Source: Phytohabitans houttuyneae (lineage in GTDB: Bacteria; Actinomycetota; Actinomycetes; Mycobacteriales; Micromonosporaceae). Taken from it: a DNA stretch of 64,000 nucleotides. Below the pieces are notes generated by a model that searched no databases, was not told the DNA's origin, and worked only from the letters and a program-made list of their open reading frames with translations. A program made the translations under genes and the position numbers. The first letter of the stretch is position 1. Each line of letters begins with the position of its first letter. Below are positions 25,029 to 34,240 of the stretch, piece by piece. Location: NCBI RefSeq assembly GCF_011764425.1, contig NZ_BLPF01000002.1:1302997-1366996 (forward strand). The letters run 5' to 3'.

Positions 25029-25217
25029 CTACCAAATCAACAGGTAGGAAGCCGCGACTTCGACTAGCACGTTAAGCCCGAGGCTAGCTGCGATCGACAG
25101 CAGCAGCCACATGAATCTCCGGCGGCTCCTACCCCGGTAGGCCTGGACCAAAGCAGATGTCTCCGAGCTTACGTAAAGTACCTTGATGATCAATCTACGT
25201 CGACGTTTCCGTGGCAC
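25029..25217 (-). CDS. Possible small basic membrane protein (62 aa)
   Basis: A short frame from GTG 25217 with GGGAGA upstream. The product has a highly basic N-terminus (MPRKRRRRLIIKV) and a C-terminal hydrophobic helix (FMWLLLSIAASLGLNVLVEVAASYLLIW). GC content is clearly lower than in the left part of the window. No family is recognised; it could be a chance frame. Confidence 0.35.
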   Translation of the reverse strand: MPRKRRRRLIIKVLYVSSETSALVQAYRGRSRRRFMWLLLSIAASLGLNVLVEVAASYLLIW

Positions 25218-25282
25218 GCTTAGTCTCCCACGCTAGGTAGACGAAAGAGTTGCGTCTAGCGAACATCGCGAGGCGCACGTCT

Positions 25283-26170
25283 CTAAAGATTCGCGATCCT
25301 CCCTAGTGCCTGCTCCACGGTTTCATTCAGGCTGCCGTCTTGTGGCCTGATGATTCCGATCAGCAGTGCCGCAGCCATAGTGCCCATCAAGCGCCGCGTT
25401 TCTCGATCGTCAAAGACCCTCTCGTTGTCTAGGAGCGCACGGAGCGAGATGCCTTCGACGGCTCCTACGACCATAGTGACCATATGCTCAACGGTGATGC
25501 CGGGACGGAGCTCTAGCTGCCGCGCCCCGATCATCTCCTCAAAGACTGCGGCCCACGTGCGCTCCACCTCACGATAGTTGTCAGTCATCGCCTGCCGGAT
25601 AACGTCGTCCCCTTCTGCCGTCGCGGCTGCCAACAGCTGTAGGCGAAATCGTGGTCGTTCGACGCTGTCCTCGACGTGTGCGGCGGTGATTGCGTGAATG
25701 GCTTCTATCAAGTGTGGACCGGAGACCAGATCTTCGACGTAGGCCGCGAGCTCTCCGGCGTAGAGACCGGCATAGCGTTGAGACCAAAGTCCGAACCGGA
25801 GTAGGTCGGCGATATAGTGTGGCTGCGATTGCCAAGTGGCCCGTAGGGTGGAGGTAGTACCCTGCCTAATAAATGGTTCCGGGTTTCGGGTTATCTCGTC
25901 CGCCACGGCCCTCTGGGAAAGCAGCTTGAGGAGCGGGCGCTCAGGATTGTCAGCGTCGTCGCACTTGAACGCTTCCTCGCCTTGGCCGAGGTGCCGCTCC
26001 AGCAGTCGCATCCCAGCCGCAAGATACGAGGCTGTCACGGGATCGTTCGCCAACCGGCGACGGCCCACCTCGGTTCGACGGGCAAGGCCGTGCAGCACGG
26101 GAGACAGGTCCAGGTTATATGGATATGGCAACGTGTCCTTGAGTCCCATGGCACCAGTGTGGACTGTCAC
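25283..26170 (-). CDS. TetR-like transcriptional regulator (295 aa)
   Basis: The C-terminal two thirds resemble a TetR ligand-binding domain (ERPRFRLQLLAAATAEGDDVIRQAM..., VEHMVTMVVGAVEGISLRALL). The expected N-terminal helix-turn-helix is diverged and displaced: AVADEITRNPEPFIRQGTTSTLRATWQSQPHYIADLL appears to fill that place around residues 85-125. A perfect 22-bp palindrome lies 13 bases before the GTG start at 26170, which supports a DNA-binding autorepressor. An alternative start is ATG 26149. Codon use is less GC-biased than the neighbours, suggesting acquisition. Confidence 0.55.
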   Translation of the reverse strand: MTVHTGAMGLKDTLPYPYNLDLSPVLHGLARRTEVGRRRLANDPVTASYLAAGMRLLERHLGQGEEAFKCDDADNPERPLLKLLSQRAVADEITRNPEPFIRQGTTSTLRATWQSQPHYIADLLRFGLWSQRYAGLYAGELAAYVEDLVSGPHLIEAIHAITAAHVEDSVERPRFRLQLLAAATAEGDDVIRQAMTDNYREVERTWAAVFEEMIGARQLELRPGITVEHMVTMVVGAVEGISLRALLDNERVFDDRETRRLMGTMAAALLIGIIRPQDGSLNETVEQALGRIANL

Positions 26171-26182
26171 ATCATTGGGCGG

Positions 26183-26204
26183 GTAGTGCGCAGCTGCGCA
26201 CTAC
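26183..26204. promoter_or_regulatory. Perfect 22-bp palindrome, candidate operator
   Basis: GTAGTGCGCAG followed directly by its exact complement. It lies just upstream of the TetR-like gene and fits the binding site of a dimeric regulator. Confidence 0.65.
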
Positions 26205-26685
26205 TGCATGTGAAGTAGTCTCATGTCACTGCTTGCCGGGGCGAGGCGCAGCGGCTGCGAGGTTCTCGCGGTCTCAATTCAGTTCCGTGCCGCCAAGACA
26301 GGCTGAAATCAGCGCCGTTGGTAGTAGCGTCGCCACAGGCCGCAAGTACAAAATAACGTCGATCATGCCGTGATTGTTGTCCAACCGAATTCCCGCCTCA
26401 GCGGACAACTATCGTGCAGCCATCCCGCGGTGCTGTTCCAAGATCAGATGCACGTAGCCGCTGAGAACGCGCGAGCCGCTGGCGTCCCGTTGTCACACGG
26501 TAGGTGGTGAGGTGTCGTGGTCTGACAAGATCGCCATTCGGGTGGCCGGCCGAGCATGTGAACACCGAGAATCGCCGGATCTGTTTGTGACGGAGCCTCA
26601 CGAGTGGTGGTGCGCGGTGCTGGTGGTGGTCATCCGGGTCCGGCGGCCTCTCCTCCAGCGGGCATCCGTCGACCTGGGAAACGGG

Positions 26686-27195
26686 TCAGCGGCCGTCGGT
26701 GGCCAGGACGACGAGGAACTGGCCGCCGCCAGAATTGACGCTCGCGGTCACCGGCAGTCCGCGTACCAGCCGGTAGAACCGGTCGACCAGCCTCCGCCGT
26801 CTCCTGGCCGTCTTTTCCTGGTTGGACAGCCGGCGACCAGTTCGCGGCCGCCCCTGCGTTCGAGGCGTTCGGCAACGGTGATCAGGAGCGCGAGTCCGAG
26901 TTCGGTGGCCAGCCCTTGGTAGCCGCGGCCGCTGCAACACGCCCTTGCTGAGCACGCCGTCGACGATGACTGTGTCGTCCGGCCGACCGTGGACTTGATG
27001 AAGGGGAACTTGCGGTTGCGGCGTGAGGTCGCCGAGCTGCGCCACCCGCGTGCCCGGCGCAGCGCCACATGCGCTTGGCCAAAGACGTTCCTCCCGGCCG
27101 TGCATGTACTGCTGCGTCGACCGCCGGTCCGCGTGACCGAGGATCGCCATGGTGTCACCCTCGTTGGCCAGCCTCGTCCCCACGCCCTGGAACAT
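26686..27195 (-). pseudogene. Degenerate region with possible recombinase remnant
   Basis: The frame from 27195 begins VGTRLANEGDTMAILGHADRRSTQQYMHGREE, which has the look of the C-terminal end of a tyrosine recombinase (LGHA...Y). The remainder does not fit any family and likely crosses frames. The surrounding 26219-27196 stretch has no convincing gene. I regard it as decayed mobile DNA. Confidence 0.3.
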
Positions 27196-27196
27196 G

Positions 27197-27226
27197 AAGC
27201 GCCCGCTCCCTTCTGGGCGGGCGCTT
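27197..27226 (-). terminator. GC-rich hairpin terminator
   Basis: A 10-bp perfect stem (27197-27206 with 27217-27226, AAGCGCCCGC) with a 10-base loop lies directly after the stop of the gene ending at 27246, in the right place for a terminator of that gene. Confidence 0.65.
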
Positions 27227-27245
27227 GGGCATGTTCAGGGCAAGT

Positions 27246-27884
27246 TCAGTAGCCCCGCGGGCTGACGTCCAGCACCACTGCGGTCAGCTTCGCGTTGGAG
27301 GTTGCCGTGCTGATGATTTCCTCCTCCTCGACGTACGACTGGTCGCCGGTCAGCTCGAACGTGTTCTGCAGCGGGTCCTCCCCGCCAAGGACCTCGTACG
27401 TGACCTCGTAGGTCTTCGACGGGTCGAGGGTCTTGTCGAACGACGCGGATGCCGCCACCTGGATTCGGAAGACGATGTTGCAGCCGGCGCTGCCGAAGCA
27501 CTCCTTCTTCAGCACCTTGATGCTCAGCTTGAAGTCCGACTTCGTCGGTTCGTCGTAGGCTGGCTGCTGGTTTACCACGTCCTCGGCTCCGGCCGGCTTG
27601 CAGACGACGGCGCCGGTGCTGGCGTCCACGCCGTAGCCGGCGCAGCTGGAGCTCGGCGACGGAGCCTGGGCGGCGGGCGCCGTGTTCGGTTTCTCCTTGT
27701 CGCTGCTCACCAGTAGAGCCGCGCCGGCGCCGAGGCCGCCAGCCAGCAGCACGGCGGCGGCGATGCCGACGAAGAGGCCGACGCGGCTCTTCGTCGGCGG
27801 CTGCGCCGGTTGCGGCATCAGGTTGGACAGCGCGTATGGCTCGGCCGATCCGGGCGAGACCGGCGGCTCGGGTGGGGTCGTCAT
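27246..27884 (-). CDS. Single-pass membrane protein with extracytoplasmic domain
   Basis: A 212-residue protein from ATG 27884 (CGGAG upstream). A proline-rich cytoplasmic N-terminus (MTTPPEPPVSPGS) leads to one membrane helix (VGLFVGIAAAVLLAGGLGAGAALLV). A linker rich in P, S and A follows, then a ~130-residue outer domain with four cysteines, probably forming two disulfides. The outer domain reads as beta-rich (YEVTYEVLGGEDPLQNTFELTGDQSYVEEEE). No enzymatic motif is seen. The frame is open far upstream (see 27885-28139). Confidence 0.7.
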   Translation of the reverse strand: MTTPPEPPVSPGSAEPYALSNLMPQPAQPPTKSRVGLFVGIAAAVLLAGGLGAGAALLVSSDKEKPNTAPAAQAPSPSSSCAGYGVDASTGAVVCKPAGAEDVVNQQPAYDEPTKSDFKLSIKVLKKECFGSAGCNIVFRIQVAASASFDKTLDPSKTYEVTYEVLGGEDPLQNTFELTGDQSYVEEEEIISTATSNAKLTAVVLDVSPRGY

Positions 27885-28139
27885 GGCAAGGCTCCGCGGT
27901 GGGGTGGGGATCACCGGACCGTACGCGCGCCGGTCAGGCGAGCGCTGTCGGATCTTGGCCAGGAGGCCGGTGTCGCAGCCAGCCTCGTCAAGAAGTATCG
28001 CGACGTTGGAGGTGTCGTCGGCCTGACGGAGGTGGGTAATGCAGTCGGTTGGGTCGGAGGGCTGGTACGTGACGGCGGCTGCTATGGCACCTGCGGACAG
28101 GGCGGCGATGACAGCGTCGCCGATCAGGATGCGCTTCAC
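27885..28139 (-). other. Open segment fused in frame to the membrane protein
   Basis: From GTG 28139 (overlapping the stop of the small frame at 28136-28300, GTGA) the sequence reads VKRILIGDAVIAALSAGAIAAAVTYQP, a signal-like helix, then a short domain with two cysteines. It runs without a stop into the ATG of the next gene. Either the original gene lost its end or a 297-residue fusion exists. Confidence 0.4.
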
Positions 28140-28300
28140 CGGCGGGCCTCGACGGTGCCCCGCGCGGCGGTGAGCTGTTCGGCGAGGTTGTCGGTTTGCG
28201 CCTGCACGCCGGCGGTGCCGAGCGGCACCATGCGGGTGTGTGCCCAGCTGGCGGCGGCGACCATGATCTCCGGCCCGGCGCCCGGGTCTTGGATGAGCAT
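28136..28300 (-). CDS. Small hypothetical protein (54 aa)
   Basis: A 54-residue frame, MLIQDPGAGPEIMVAAASWA... ending ARGTVEARR, whose stop overlaps the next GTG start. The overlap and the codon bias suggest it was translated as part of a small operon with the following segment. No family is recognised. Confidence 0.4.
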   Translation of the reverse strand: MLIQDPGAGPEIMVAAASWAHTRMVPLGTAGVQAQTDNLAEQLTAARGTVEARR

Positions 28301-28487
28301 GGCAAACCAAGATCACGTGCAATGGTCTGCCGAGACGAACCCCACTATGGCCTGCCCCGCCCAGCCAACGCAGCCTTGATCGACTCACACATAGCCGATG
28401 TGCGAGCACCTGATCTTGCTGATCAGCCGGTGCGTAGTTCGGGCCACCCTGACCGGGGTGGCAGGCGCACCCTTTATGGCCACTCGG

Positions 28488-29372
28488 TCAGCGGCGCCGC
28501 CAGAGCGCGGGCGTGATCTGGTGCTCGGTCCGGAAACGTCGGATGAAGTAACTGGCGTCGGGAAAGCCGACCCGGTGGGCGATCGCCGCCACCGTCAGGT
28601 CAGTCTCGGTCAGCAACCGACGGGCCTCCTGCATCCGCCGCTCGGTGAGCCACTGCTGCACGGTTCGGCCGGTCCGGCGGCGTACCGAGGTGGTCAGGTG
28701 CCCCGGGGTCAGCGCCAGTTCGTCGGCCACATCGGCCAGCGAGATCGGCTCGGCGAACCGGTGCTCGATCACGTCGAACACCGCGGCCAGCAGCGGCTCG
28801 TCGGCCGCGCGCAGTTCATCGGCGACGTCACCGGCCAGCCGGGCCGCCGCGACCAGCACCAGCATCAGGTGTGCGAGCGACGCCTCCGACCATCCGGTTC
28901 CACGGGTCTGCAACTCGCCGTCGAGTGCGCTGATCCGCTCCACCCAGCCGGGCCGCTGCTCCCGTGGGACCCGCAGCCGCTGCGTCCGGTCGGCGCCGCA
29001 GGCGAACGGGAACAGCAGCGGGTGGGCTCGCCACGAGTACGCCCCGCCGCGGATCACATCGGCCGGGAAGAACACCACCCATCCGTCCTCGATGATTCGG
29101 TCGGCCGGCTGCGGAAACGACAGCACCTGGCCTGGCGCAATCACAAACAGATCGCCGTCGACCACGGTCCATGCGCGGTCGTCGATCAGGAAGCTGCCGC
29201 CGGCGCGATGTGCGTACAGCAGGACCAGGAAGTCGTGCGCATGCGTCTGCGGGCCGGGTAGCGGCTGCGGCGTCACCGGCCGGTCGGACAGCCGGGTCAC
29301 CGCCACCGGCGGGATGCCGGGTAACCGGCGGAACACCGCGACTGGCACGCCGCCGGTGGTCCGCCGGGCCAT
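28488..29372 (-). CDS. AraC-family transcriptional regulator
   Basis: A 294-residue regulator. The N-terminal cupin-like sensor domain (THAHDFLVLLYAHRAGGSFLIDDRAWTVVDGDLFVIAPGQVLSF) is followed by a C-terminal AraC double helix-turn-helix: ISLADVADELALTPGHLTTSVRRRTGRTVQQWLTERRMQEARRLL and LTVAAIAHRVGFPDASYFIRRFRTEHQITPALWR. Start ATG 29372 is chosen because the frame upstream to 29537 would overlap the promoter region of the divergent methyltransferase. The two divergent genes probably share control. Confidence 0.9.
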   Translation of the reverse strand: MARRTTGGVPVAVFRRLPGIPPVAVTRLSDRPVTPQPLPGPQTHAHDFLVLLYAHRAGGSFLIDDRAWTVVDGDLFVIAPGQVLSFPQPADRIIEDGWVVFFPADVIRGGAYSWRAHPLLFPFACGADRTQRLRVPREQRPGWVERISALDGELQTRGTGWSEASLAHLMLVLVAAARLAGDVADELRAADEPLLAAVFDVIEHRFAEPISLADVADELALTPGHLTTSVRRRTGRTVQQWLTERRMQEARRLLTETDLTVAAIAHRVGFPDASYFIRRFRTEHQITPALWRRR

Positions 29373-29511
29373 CCGAGTCGGCCGTGCGTGCGCCGGAGCA
29401 TCTGAAGAATGTCCTATCCCTGCCACGTATCCGGCGATGTCCACGCTCTGCTTGGGCACAACACTGAGAGTACGACCGAAGTTCGTCTGATCACTACTGC
29501 GGGAGGCTGTC

Positions 29512-30141
29512 ATGACCGGAGCCGTACGGCCGTTCATCCCGGCGATGGGCCGGCACTGGATGCTGTTCCTCTACGACCCGTTCACCCGGGCGGCCGGCAT
29601 CTCCAAGGTGCACGGGCAGCTACTCGATCGCGCCGGCGTTCAGCCCGGCCACCGGGTGCTGGAAGTCGGCTGCGGACCCGGCGACCTGCTCATGCAGCTC
29701 GGCCGCCGAGTACCGGAAGCCGACCTGATGGGGATCGACCCCGACCCGGCCGCGCTGCGCAAGGCCCGCCGCAAGGCCGCCCGCCGCGGCCTGACGGTGC
29801 AGTTCATGCTCGCGTACGCTGACGAGCTGCCGCTGCCGGACGACAGCCTCGACCGAGTGCTGTCCTCCTACATGCTTCACCACCTCGACCAGGAGCCACA
29901 GGTGGCGGCGATGCGCGAGATCCGCCGGATCCTGCGCCCCGGTGGCGAGCTGCACCTGCTCGACGCGGACGGGACACCACGCCCGGGCACGCGAGGCCAC
30001 CAGCACCCGCGGCTGGCCGGACACACCCCGGAACGGATCCAGGCGGTCATGCGCCAAGGCGGACTGACCGAGGTCTCCCAGACCGGCCACGGCAGCCGCC
30101 GGATCGCCGGGCACTACTCCTTCTTCCGCGCAGTCGCCTGA
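29512..30141 (+). CDS. Class I SAM-dependent methyltransferase
   Basis: A 209-residue Rossmann-fold methyltransferase. Motif I is VLEVGCGPGDLLMQL, motif II is MGIDPDPAALRKAR, and the post-acidic region is LPLPDDSLDRVLSSYMLHHL, then LRPGGELHLLDADG. ATG 29512 is preceded by GGGAGG. Sequence style is that of the broad UbiE/methyltransf_11 group; the substrate is unknown. Divergent from the AraC gene, so that regulator may control it. Confidence 0.88.
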   Translation: MTGAVRPFIPAMGRHWMLFLYDPFTRAAGISKVHGQLLDRAGVQPGHRVLEVGCGPGDLLMQLGRRVPEADLMGIDPDPAALRKARRKAARRGLTVQFMLAYADELPLPDDSLDRVLSSYMLHHLDQEPQVAAMREIRRILRPGGELHLLDADGTPRPGTRGHQHPRLAGHTPERIQAVMRQGGLTEVSQTGHGSRRIAGHYSFFRAVA

Positions 30142-30369
30142 GACAGCGGGCGCCTTGGCAGGCCAGGACGGTCTGCAAGTCCAAGACCCTCCACGACCCG
30201 CAGCACACCTTCGCGACGACGGCGCCTTCCATGTGAACACCACCAATGACCAGCGGATCCAGATGTTCGCCACACTCGTCTGTACATTTCCGCACACGAC
30301 CCGGCGTCACCGCGCTCCGGCTCCGGTGGACATCCGCTTCTAGCCGAGATGAGGGCGCTGCCGAAGGTC

Positions 30370-30928
30370 TTATGAGCTGTTGTCTTGCTGGGAGATTCGC
30401 TGGATCGCCTTGACGTAGCGGTCGGTAGCGTACTCCTGGATCGTGCGGGTGAATTTTCCGCCACCTCGTGCGAGCAACGTCGCGGGTCGGCTGAAGGCAC
30501 GGATGTGGAGATTGACCTCGCCCGTACTCGCCCTCGTCATCAGGAAGGCCTCCTCGCCTTGTTCCGGGTGGCCGGGCAGGGTGCCATAGGCAAAACCTCG
30601 ACGATCGGCCTCATCGACGACGTAGACCACCCGGCACGGAATCATGAGCCGCAGTGGACCCCAGCCGGCTCGAAGCACGACGACGACTCCCCGAGCCGCT
30701 CTCGCACCGCTACTGGTTACAACGAGCCCAGCGCCACGGTGCATCCTCCAGCCGAACAGCCCGTCAAACGGCACGCTCGAACACGACGCGGCCAGCGCCT
30801 ACCCTCACGTCACGGCGTACGTGACCGTAGCCCGCGGGTAAGGGGTGGTTACGCGTGGGGCCCACCTCTTGGTACGTCAAAGCGGCCAGAGCCAGGTCAG
30901 CGAACGAACGTCCGCTCCTGCGCCACAC
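30370..30928 (-). pseudogene. DUF1990 family protein, frameshifted by one T
   Basis: The N-terminal part (GTG 30928, WRRSGRSFADLALAALTYQEVGPTR...GRVVFERAV) and the C-terminal part (DGLFGWRMHRGAGLVV..., YVVDEADRRGFAYGTLPGHPEQGEEAFL) together make a complete DUF1990 protein. They lie in different frames. Removing one T from the TTT run at about 30766-30770 restores A-V-D-G-L-F-G-W without a gap. Function of the family is unknown. The mutation may be real or a base-calling error. The 30142-30369 stretch holds nothing else clear. Confidence 0.75.
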
Positions 30929-31187
30929 CCGATCACCGTACCCACCCGGCAGGACGCCGCCGATCACCGAGGCCAGCATCGCGTCCACCGCCGCACGGTC
31001 ACCGGTCCCTACCGCCACCCGCTCATGCCGAATACAGTGCGTCGATGTTGACGTCCCAACCGCGCCAATCAGGCGTCATGAATCTGCACGCAATCGGTAC
31101 CCAGGGCAATCAATCATTCCACCCGGCTCGCTCCCCCGCATGCGTGCCTCCTATTAGCGCGCCGACGGCAAGCTTCACAGGTTTTGA

Positions 31188-31679
31188 TCATGCGCTTAGA
31201 GTCATCAGCACCAGTCCGGCTACTAGTACGAGCCCCGGAAGCAGCAGCCAGAATCGGTGTGCGCTGCCCAGTAGCCGACGACTCGAGCGATAGAGAGGGG
31301 TCGCCTCGTGACGGCTGTCTGCGCTAGCTATCAGCTTCGCGAGTGTACTGTCGCTGCCGTCAAAGAATCGACTGTCTAGCTCGTTGCGCAAATCTATCGC
31401 ACGTCGGTAATTCCGTTGGTATAGCTCCGTGTATATGCCGACGAAGGCCAGCCCGAATAGGCCGATCAACGCGACCATTAGGCACAGCGGGCGTTCGGAC
31501 GCTCGAACGTTGCCGTCCGAGATGATGACCGCCACCAAGGCCGACGCGATGATGAAGATGTAGTTGACCGCGCTAGAACGCAGTGTCTCTGCGTGTCGCG
31601 AATGGGCACGCACATCGGAGTAGACGCCCCAGAGCAGGTCCTTCTGCATCTTGATCTTGTCAGACATCTCGTCGGCCAT
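31188..31679 (-). CDS. Small three-helix membrane protein, SLATT-like
   Basis: A 163-residue protein from ATG 31679, with GGGGAG five bases upstream. Predicted helices are at ~38-54, 64-85 and 143-161, with a basic cytoplasmic segment of ~55 residues between the second and third (YQRNYRRAIDLRNELDSRF). The N-terminal soluble helix followed by a helix pair recalls SLATT-type membrane effectors of bacterial conflict systems; this is a resemblance in layout only. It diverges from the kinase-like receptor gene starting 125 bases away. Lower GC than the core genes. Not matched to a named family. Confidence 0.65.
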   Translation of the reverse strand: MADEMSDKIKMQKDLLWGVYSDVRAHSRHAETLRSSAVNYIFIIASALVAVIISDGNVRASERPLCLMVALIGLFGLAFVGIYTELYQRNYRRAIDLRNELDSRFFDGSDSTLAKLIASADSRHEATPLYRSSRRLLGSAHRFWLLLPGLVLVAGLVLMTLSA

Positions 31680-31804
31680 CAATACTCCCCGAACGTTGAA
31701 CGCAGCGCGACCCTGAGGTGTTTGGTTCTGACCGATAGGTTATGGTGTTCTGCTGAACGGGCCAAGCCGTGACCTGGCGAGCAACCACTGGGGCTGGAGG
31801 CGCG

Positions 31805-34240
31805 ATGGGGCTTGACGATGTCGATCTCTGGCGGCAGGCATTGCCACCCGAGTTGTTCCCGCTGATGGAGCGATGGGCACAAACTCTCCCAGGGACGCTA
31901 GGTCTGCACGGGCGATTCACCGGTGGACGCGGCCGCACACCGGTACTCTTGGTCGAGTGGCCGGAAACCGATCGCCACAAAAGACTGGTATGCCTAAAGA
32001 CCTTTCGCGGGACGGAACGTATCAAAGCTTTCCGAACTGCGTACTCCGACGTGCCCACGGAGTTTCGGATGCACCTCGTCGAGTATCTCGACGAGTACCC
32101 GCTCGGTCATGACTGGACGGCTGTCACTCTGGGTATCGCCGGCGGTGACCTCGGAACGTTCCGTCCGCTGACCGACATCCGGAAGGAAGAGCGATTTGGG
32201 GATGTTCTTGAAAGCATCGTTAGATCGATGGACGGGCTGAATCCGGAGTTCGAGATCGAGAGGATCACTACCGGGGCTTTCTTGACGCGTCTGCTGGGCG
32301 ACCGGCAGTCCACCATCCGCGACCGGCTGACCAGGTTGAACGTTGACGCCCGCCTACTACCACTCGTCCTCCTTGACGATCAGCGATTAGCCGCGCACCA
32401 GTTGGCGTCTGTACTGGTGGGACGAGTACATGGCGACCTCAACGAGGGCAACATCGTGCTTCCGACAAAGCCGCGGCTCGAGCCCGACCGGTTCATCTTG
32501 CTTGATGCCGATCACTACGCGACGGACGGAATAGTCGCGTACGACGCAATGCACCTGCTCGTTGCAATCGCGGTCAACTCGATAGTGGACGCCCGGCTCG
32601 GTGCAGCTGGCAGGGATGATATTATACAAATCATCGTCAACCCGGATGCACTGCCGACGACCTCCTCGCCCTTGGTGACCGAGTTCCAGCGCATCAGCCA
32701 AGCGGTCCACCGTGGATGCGACGCGCGCCCATTAATTCGCGGCTATGGGCACTACTGGCGGCATCAAAAACTGCTAGCCCTGGTGGCCATCGGGCTTATC
32801 CACACCTCCCGCGACCTGCCTGGCGATGATCCTGACGCAGCTCGGCAATGGTGCCTCGCCCTTGCGACAGAGGCAGCAAAGGTGTACCTCGCGACGATCG
32901 GGCAACATCACTGGTATGTTCCAACGACACAGTCGGTTACGGGTCCGGCACCTGCAGCAGAGCAGGTGCGGCGAAAGAGAGCGCTTCGCCAGGAGGCATT
33001 CGACGCTGTCGTGTCGAACCAAATGCAGGGAGTCTTGCGGACGAGACTGGCTCGCGTTCGCCGCGCAGGGAAGTCCGGGCTCCAGTCGATGTCAAGGCTT
33101 ACGCGTGCGGCCATCATCATGGTCATTGTGGCGCTTGTTGGAACCATCGCTGTCTACGCGTTCCAGAATCGGTCACCCGGAATCGATACACTTGACCTTG
33201 TTTACGTCATGCGACCGTTTAACCAGCCGTACCAGGTAACCATCAAACAAGCAGACGGAAAAACTCACAGAATCCAGGCGAAAGGGCCCGTCAAACTAGC
33301 GGAGCGCATCCCGTCCGGCTGGGTTATTGGCACTGCCACTACAGATGTCCGAACTGGTTCGCAGGGCGAGGAACCCACGCGCATCGTGATGCTATCGAAC
33401 GACGGCACCGAGCGAGAACTCATCACCACCACGTTGGGTGGCCAACCCGTCATCAACAGAGCCGCCACTCGGATATTGATTCACAACGCCGAAAAGGGTA
33501 CATACGATGTCTATGACCTGCCAGGCGGGTCGCATTTAGGAGAGGCCCGGTCCGACGAGTATTTCGGCGCCGGATTCGCCGGCAATGCAGTGATCATGGC
33601 GAGACACGGCGCTCAACCGACATGGTATGACGTTTGGGTACCCGAGGCCGGGCCGTTTGACCTGGTTGCTCAGTCGGAGAAGTTCAACGGGTTCGTGGGA
33701 AGTTTGCCAGGAGGTCGGGCTCTATTCACACAAGATGACTGCCTGCTCGACGTAAAGCCGCTCGAATCCATGCGGATCCTGAGGCGAATGTGCAAACTGG
33801 GCGATCTCAATCCAGCCACTACCAGCTTCCGGCTCAGCTCAGACGGCCGATGGCTGATTGGCGCCATAAGGCCTCTCACTCAAGGCGGTCAGAATCATCT
33901 CATAGTTGCTCGCGTCGAGGATCTCTTAAAGAACGCCACCGTCGCCGGTGAACTGCCTTTGACGCAGGGCTTCACAGAAACCATCTTCTTAGGTCCTGGT
34001 CTGGTCCTCTTCAAGACTGAAAATGACTTCACGGCTTGTGTTCTTGACAAGCGGGTTTGCGAGCGTCAGGAGCTTCCCATGCTCGATGGACAAAGCCCGT
34101 TTATTGTAAGAGGTAGCACCACGACGTTTGACCCAGACGACGGGATCCCCAGCATACGAAGCAGCCAGAGTTCGGCACCACGGCAGCCGTCTACTCCTGT
34201 CCCAAGCGCCGGAGGTGGCGGCGGCCATGCCGTCGGTTGA
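31805..34240 (+). CDS. Kinase-like / transmembrane / propeller-like receptor (811 aa)
   Basis: Residues 1-~330 form a divergent kinase or aminoglycoside-phosphotransferase-like fold: the catalytic-loop motif HGDLNEGN (H209, D211) and the metal-binding block FILLDADHY (D234, D236). A glycine-rich ATP loop is not obvious. One membrane helix lies at ~437-455. Residues ~470-800 are beta-rich repeats (TRIVMLSNDGTEREL, TRILIHNAEKGTYDVYDLPGG) consistent with an outward-facing beta-propeller. ATG 31805 has GGAGG a few bases upstream. The architecture suggests a membrane sensor with a cytoplasmic kinase head. GC is lower than in the core genes. Confidence 0.65.
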   Translation: MGLDDVDLWRQALPPELFPLMERWAQTLPGTLGLHGRFTGGRGRTPVLLVEWPETDRHKRLVCLKTFRGTERIKAFRTAYSDVPTEFRMHLVEYLDEYPLGHDWTAVTLGIAGGDLGTFRPLTDIRKEERFGDVLESIVRSMDGLNPEFEIERITTGAFLTRLLGDRQSTIRDRLTRLNVDARLLPLVLLDDQRLAAHQLASVLVGRVHGDLNEGNIVLPTKPRLEPDRFILLDADHYATDGIVAYDAMHLLVAIAVNSIVDARLGAAGRDDIIQIIVNPDALPTTSSPLVTEFQRISQAVHRGCDARPLIRGYGHYWRHQKLLALVAIGLIHTSRDLPGDDPDAARQWCLALATEAAKVYLATIGQHHWYVPTTQSVTGPAPAAEQVRRKRALRQEAFDAVVSNQMQGVLRTRLARVRRAGKSGLQSMSRLTRAAIIMVIVALVGTIAVYAFQNRSPGIDTLDLVYVMRPFNQPYQVTIKQADGKTHRIQAKGPVKLAERIPSGWVIGTATTDVRTGSQGEEPTRIVMLSNDGTERELITTTLGGQPVINRAATRILIHNAEKGTYDVYDLPGGSHLGEARSDEYFGAGFAGNAVIMARHGAQPTWYDVWVPEAGPFDLVAQSEKFNGFVGSLPGGRALFTQDDCLLDVKPLESMRILRRMCKLGDLNPATTSFRLSSDGRWLIGAIRPLTQGGQNHLIVARVEDLLKNATVAGELPLTQGFTETIFLGPGLVLFKTENDFTACVLDKRVCERQELPMLDGQSPFIVRGSTTTFDPDDGIPSIRSSQSSAPRQPSTPVPSAGGGGGHAVG

